32,113 bases of DNA from Rhizophagus sp. LPA8_4_AMF. Taxonomy: Eukaryota; Glomeromycota; Glomeromycetes; Glomerales; Glomeraceae. The position numbers and the translations under genes are program-made. The notes beneath the pieces are model-generated. The model made no database searches, had not been told where the DNA came from, and was given only the letters and a program-made list of their open reading frames with translations. Positions 28,347 through 32,113 of this stretch are shown one piece after another. Every line of letters starts with the position of its first letter. The first letter of the stretch is position 1. The DNA lies in assembly GCA_021464525.1 (NCBI GenBank), contig JADRCO010000512.1:1-32113 (forward strand), given 5' to 3'.

Positions 28347-28754
28347 ATGTCTACTTCACCAGCTACTGTTAATCCAGTCGCAAAAATTGTGCAACGCCGA
28401 TTAATTATTAAGGGAAGGTTTTTTCATTGTACACCAAACGATAAAAACTTTTTCTTAATAACCTACAAAATTGTTCAAGAAAATTCTGATTCTTTTAATG
28501 ATAATGATCCTGATAATAATCTTAATTACGATTATGAATTTTTTTATCAATATTATACAACGAATTACTATGTCAGGTGTAAATTATTACCTCATTTAAT
28601 TGTTGAAGATTTACTGAATAATGAGCAATTTGATATAAATACACGGAATAACGAAGCATCATTATCTCCACAACAAAAATTAATCCTTGAAGAAAGTTTA
28701 TATGTAAAGCTTTATTTACGTATTTCACAAGGAACGGATGAAATTATAATTTAG
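28347..28754 (+). CDS. small family-2 protein S5, 135 residues, unknown function
   Basis: The start is set at 28347 (MSTSPATVNPVAKIVQRR) because S3 and S4 begin at the same codon; an upstream in-frame ATG at 28317 would add ten residues of leader sequence that the paralogues lack. The core is complete: KGRFFHC, NDKNFFLITYKIVQENSD, NDNDPDNNLNYDYEFF, YYTTNYYVRCKLLPHLIVED, LLNNEQFDINTRNNE, LSPQQKLILEESLYVKLYLR and QGTDEIII. It keeps the PQQ segment lost in S4 and the tail lost in S3 and S4, so it is probably nearest the ancestral form. Conserved Cys, Arg and the Tyr pairs could be structural. No known domain, no signal peptide. Confidence 0.75.
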   Translation: MSTSPATVNPVAKIVQRRLIIKGRFFHCTPNDKNFFLITYKIVQENSDSFNDNDPDNNLNYDYEFFYQYYTTNYYVRCKLLPHLIVEDLLNNEQFDINTRNNEASLSPQQKLILEESLYVKLYLRISQGTDEIII

Positions 28755-28824
28755 AATGACACGTTATGATGCGTTATCACGTTTACAAACTTATTAATTT
28801 CACGTAATAAATTATAAATTTTAA

Positions 28825-28830
28825 AATAAA
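28825..28830 (+). terminator. possible poly(A) signal of S5
   Basis: AATAAA lies 71 bp after the stop codon, within a 3' flank that is recognisably shared with S2 and S4 (GCGTTATCAC, AGCTTATTAA-like, AATATTCCCTCCT). The sequence match is good but such words are frequent in AT-rich DNA. Confidence 0.35.
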
Positions 28831-28906
28831 ATATTCCCTCCTAATTCCTAAACCATACTTTATTCATTCTTTCAAACTTACTTTCCCTTCCCACAATTCC
28901 TTCATT

Positions 28907-29319
28907 TAGGGATGGCAAAAAATCATGTTTTAAAACAATTTTGGCGGTTTAAAATATATTTTAAACATGTTTTAAAACATTAAGCACTTTACTAGCCTTT
29001 ACTACTTAATATATAATATATATTAATTTAAATAAATTTATTTTTTTTTTTTCATCATTTTCAATCAGTCTTTGCCAATATTTTCTAATTTTTTAGACAC
29101 TTTATTATATTTTCATTTAATTTTCGTCATTTCAATAAATTTATTTAGTTTTCATCACCTTCAAACCAATCATCTTCACTAATTTTTGAATTCTTGTAAT
29201 TTTGAAAAGGTTTGTTTGCAAAGAGATCTGTATAATCATGCCGATCAATGTTTCAAAACAATAAAAACCTGATTTAAATTGCTTTAAAATATCTTGTTGT
29301 AAATCACGTGTCATCCCTA
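28907..29319. mobile_element. hAT-type MITE, 413 bp, with 8-bp target duplication
   Basis: The element begins TAGGGATGGCAAAAAATCAT and ends, reverse-complemented, TAGGGATGACACGTGATTTA. It is flanked by perfect CCTTCATT duplications (28899-28906 and 29320-29327). An 8-bp duplication and a YAGGGATG terminus are characteristic of hAT transposons. There is no transposase. The 61-codon minus frame inside (29141-29326) runs across the right end and is not a gene. It is inserted in the 3' flank of S5, ahead of a family-1 relic. Confidence 0.9.
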
Positions 29320-29397
29320 CCTTCATTATTACCTAGTCAATTATTATGCATTTTTATATTTCATGATTAAAATTATTTACCCTGATAGTTTTAATTT

Positions 29398-29620
29398 TTA
29401 TTAAATTAATTATTGAGGATATAATACTTAATTAATCAGAATCTCGTGATTAAAGGACGATATAGAATTATTTCATTTCCTATCAACTAGTCCTTTAGTA
29501 ATTAATCAACTCCTCTTAACGAAAATACAATTAATGCAAGCGAAGACTATCCTTCAAAAGATGGTTATGAAAATAGCCGTCAACTTAATGTCATGGCTAG
29601 ATCGATAGTGATACACATTT
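29398..29620 (+). pseudogene. family-1 relic F6 (residues ~148-187 and ~225-257)
   Basis: Starts like AAATTAATTATTGAGGATAT (the KLITEGYN region), then ATCTCGTGATTAAAGG (DLVIKG), GAATTATTTCATTTCCTATC (ELFHFLS) and, after an internal deletion of about 38 codons, TTAATGCAAGCGAAGA (LMQAR) and AAAGATGGTTATGAAAATAG (KDGYENS) to QLNVMAR. Several stops. It is the only large relic on the plus strand and follows S5 on the same strand, the same order as S2-F2 and S4-F4. Confidence 0.85.
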
Positions 29621-30315
29621 TTCATTTATTAATATAACTGCAATAGTAGAAAAAAGCAGGAAACCCATTTGATAATTTGAAGTTAATGATATTATTTTAG
29701 GCATTTATTATCATTATAGAAAATTTACCACATCTCAATAAATTGAAGCTTAACTTAATTTGTGATTAGTTTCATTCATCTTTCAAACATTTCCAAATAT
29801 GGTCGCATTTCAATCAATAAATGTAACACAACCCCATTCTGTTTTTATAGTCCTTATTGGCTTTGAAAAAATTTTGTGTAATAATTAAAAGAAAAAGCCG
29901 AAGTTTATTTATTATTTTGATTGTTATTTGTAACAGTTATTCATTGTTTCATTACACTTTAGTTTCCCATATGATTATCCGTTTTGTTAAAAAATATGAA
30001 TGATGATTTTTGAATGAAATATATACAAATAGAGAAATAAAAAATAAATATTTGGTGTAAAACAGTTACTTCTTTATTTACTGACTAATTAATTAATTAC
30101 ATATTATTCTTACACAAAGTAAAATATAGCGTAAAAAAACTTCAGCAAGTCTAAATGGAACCTTATTATTGATGCAGGCTATAAAAAATGTTTATATTAT
30201 AAAATTTTGAATTATAATCAGAAGAAATTCTGATGACGTTATTGACAATACTATATACGTAATTATTTAACAAGAATGTATTCTATTGTTCTAAACAAGA
30301 AGAGACAATTTTTTG
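29621..30315. other. spacer with a diverged repeat
   Basis: 29745-29990 is the partner of 20695-21010 (ATTTCCAAATATGGTCGCA and AATGTAACACAACCCCATTC). The rest is AT-rich. No gene seen. Confidence 0.5.
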
Positions 30316-30402
30316 TATTATACCACTGCATTAATAAAACGTGTACTAGTACCTGGGGTAATAACTAAGAAGGATATCGTAATGTAGTGGTATTGCATAA
30401 TA
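30316..30402. repeat. inverted repeat around a GTACTAGTAC palindrome
   Basis: TATTATACCACTGCATTA (30316-30333) pairs imperfectly with TAATGTAGTGGTATTGCATA (30380-30399), with a GCA insertion. The loop holds the 10-bp palindrome GTACTAGTAC. It lies just before the second copy of the 0.9-kb duplication. Confidence 0.55.
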
Positions 30403-30417
30403 TGACTCCGTATGTAG

Positions 30418-31430
30418 TAATATAACTGGGGCCTGGGGGAAGATATTATACATAAGGAGAATTATACAATATCGGTTATATTCCGCACAGTGCACGCATA
30501 TCATACATATATAAATCGATAATGATCATTCCTTATTGCCTAAACTCTTAACTCTTAGGTTATTATGGTTTGAATTGTTTAATAAAAAAGGAAATAAACA
30601 TATTTTAAGTAAATTTTTTGATTCAATATATTAATTTTATAAGAGCAGATGCAATATACAAAATATATACTTTTTTTTTTATTTTACGATTATATCTATT
30701 AATCGAAAAAATTGTAACTTATCAACGTAAATTTTATTAGTGTTAATGTCATTAACAATGGTTGTAAACTTGCAAGGTATTTCGCTAAATCCTTGTTCCT
30801 CAAAATTAGAAACAATCTGCGGTGAGTATTCATTATTTTTTTTAACATTCTTTTTATATCTACATACCGAACGCCATTTATTTTACGTTTATGGCAGTAT
30901 CTTATGAATTCCTTATTTATTCATTTTGAAAATCGCTTTGTTATGATTACCTATTTTCGTCAATTTAAGCTTATTGATCTTCCATATTCGACAAAGAACC
31001 CAGATTAAACTATAATGAAATAATTCACAAAATATTACTTTTGTAAATGTTTATTGTTTATTGTATAACATGATTAAGCTATTACTTTGTAGAAATTACC
31101 ATATTTGATTAAATTGTAATTTTTAGAAATCATTGACATTATAAAGGTTAATTAAAAACGAAGAATAAAGAACATTTTCTATCATATCAAATTTTAAATG
31201 ACAAATGAATTAATATCTTGTGTAATTAAAGGTTCCGAGAACTAACCTTACTTTATTAATTCAAATATGAAAAAAAAAAATTTATATTGGATATCAATAT
31301 CTATAAGGTATATCTACTGCGCCAAAATTTAATACTTTTCGCTTAAAATACGGATTAAATAAAGATCTACAACACCACGTCACTACGTAGAAGTTTTGAT
31401 AATCAAAAAAATTTATATTTAGATTTTCGA
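30418..31430 (+). repeat. diverged direct duplication, copy 2
   Basis: Partner of 27045-27960, with insertions of up to about 80 bp (for instance about 30700-30785). Similarity ends at about 31430 (AAAAAAATTTATATTTAGAT), exactly where the CCGG-rich palindromic patch begins, suggesting that patch is an insertion or boundary. Confidence 0.75.
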
Positions 31431-31556
31431 TCCGTATCTGACTCATCCGGGTCAATCCAGATGAAACCAGATTTTTTTTTCATCCGGATATCCGGTTTTT
31501 GACCCAGTTTCTGATCCGGTTGAAAAATATCTGGTTTGAACCGGGATCCGGATGGA
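31430..31556. repeat. CCGGAT-rich palindromic patch
   Basis: Contains CATCCGGATATCCGG at the centre, ATCCGG or CCGGAT at several further places (ATCCGGGTC, GATCCGGTTG, GGGATCCGGATGG), and AAACCAGAT paired with ATCTGGTTT. G+C content jumps relative to the flanks. It looks like a small foldback element. No exact ends found. Confidence 0.5.
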
Positions 31557-31686
31557 AATACATATAAAAAAAATAATTTAAGTAAAAGGGTTTTGCTAAA
31601 GGATATCACCAGTGGTGACGGTCACTATATGTATATTAAAATTCATGAAAAAATTCTATATTTTAGGTTTTCAGTTTTGCGTCGAA

Positions 31687-32113
31687 ATACAGGCATGCTA
31701 TTTAATTTTTTTTTTTTATTTTCATTTTGTTTTTATTTTCTTTCTCTTTTTTAATTTTATTCTTTTTTTTTAAGTCTTTAGCACTTTAGACTTCTTCAGT
31801 TTTACGATCAAAGGTAGGCTTCTTTCTAATTTTCTTGGATTTCTTTGTTTTTTTATATTTCGTTTTACTAACTCATTTCATTTTTTTCTTTATGGTCTGT
31901 TCTTTTATTTTCTCCCCCTTTCATCTATTTTCGCTCCTCCTTTCGTCCATTTTTTTATCCATTTTCACTCCCTTTCGTTTTCGCTCCCTCTCCTTTTTCA
32001 CTCCCTTCCCTTTCATTTTCACTTTCTTTTGTTTTCATTTTCGCTCTTTTCCCATTTTATTTTCACTCCCTTCCCTTTCATTTTCACTTTCTTTTGTTTT
32101 CATTTTCACTTTC
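31687..32113. repeat. polypyrimidine tract with a 65-bp tandem unit
   Basis: Over 400 bases of mostly T and C on the plus strand, built from TTTTCATTTTCACT, TTTTCGCTCC and TTTCGTTTTC words. A block beginning CACTCCCTTCCCTTTCATTT recurs at about 31999 and 32064 (period 65). It runs off the end of the window. Confidence 0.7.

Noticed and set aside
29141-29326. 61-codon minus-strand ORF
   Set aside because: It spans the right end of the hAT MITE and its target duplication.
31403-31754. 68- and 72-codon ORFs on opposite strands
   Set aside because: They are translations of the CCGGAT palindromic patch and the start of the pyrimidine tract.

Overview
The window looks like nuclear DNA of a filamentous fungus, most probably an arbuscular mycorrhizal fungus of the Rhizophagus/Glomeromycotina type. 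Three things suggest this: very AT-rich DNA full of foldback elements, a single long intron-free gene (13918-15741, minus) of a kind I associate with the expanded F-box-like families of these fungi, and a relic of the TKL-like kinase family expanded in the same group. This is recognition from memory, not a database result. No tRNA, rRNA, bacterial operon or CRISPR array was seen. Layout: 0-13 kb is mostly decayed DNA. It holds a 419-bp pogo-type MITE (485-903), two inverted copies of a GTTATCG foldback element (2801-3019 and 6996-7339), a 152-bp MITE with TAA duplications (9424-9575), and coding relics that show as short interrupted frames. The best relics are a minus-strand gene with three convincing introns or splice junctions (3932-4744), a kinase fragment (8541-8857) and a convergent pair of unidentified pseudogenes (10230-10739 plus, 10773-11295 minus). 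From 13 to 30 kb is a locus built from two gene families that keep occurring together. Family 1 is the 607-residue F-box-like protein: one intact copy and at least seven truncated relics, all from its first ~335 residues. Family 2 is a small ~135-residue protein of unknown function: three open copies (22096-22512 plus, 26352-26753 minus, 28347-28754 plus), two full-length pseudogenes (17946-18505 plus, 19981-20384 minus) and two 5'-end scraps (about 21150-21240 and 23980-24078, both minus). Every family-2 copy longer than a scrap has a family-1 relic directly next to it, in either orientation. A segmental duplication links 18920-20465 to 24075-26835. One MITE family (CCCTGTAAAA ends) has inserted into a family-2 pseudogene and into a family-1 relic, and a hAT-type MITE with a perfect 8-bp target duplication (28907-29319) separates the last family-2 gene from its family-1 relic. 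From 27 to 32 kb there is a roughly 0.9-kb diverged direct duplication (27045-27960 and 30418-31430) flanking the last family-2 gene, then a CCGG-rich palindromic patch and a polypyrimidine tract running off the end. Nothing here shows a pathway. The window is best read as a fast-evolving accessory region where two lineage-specific families expand and decay together among non-autonomous transposons.
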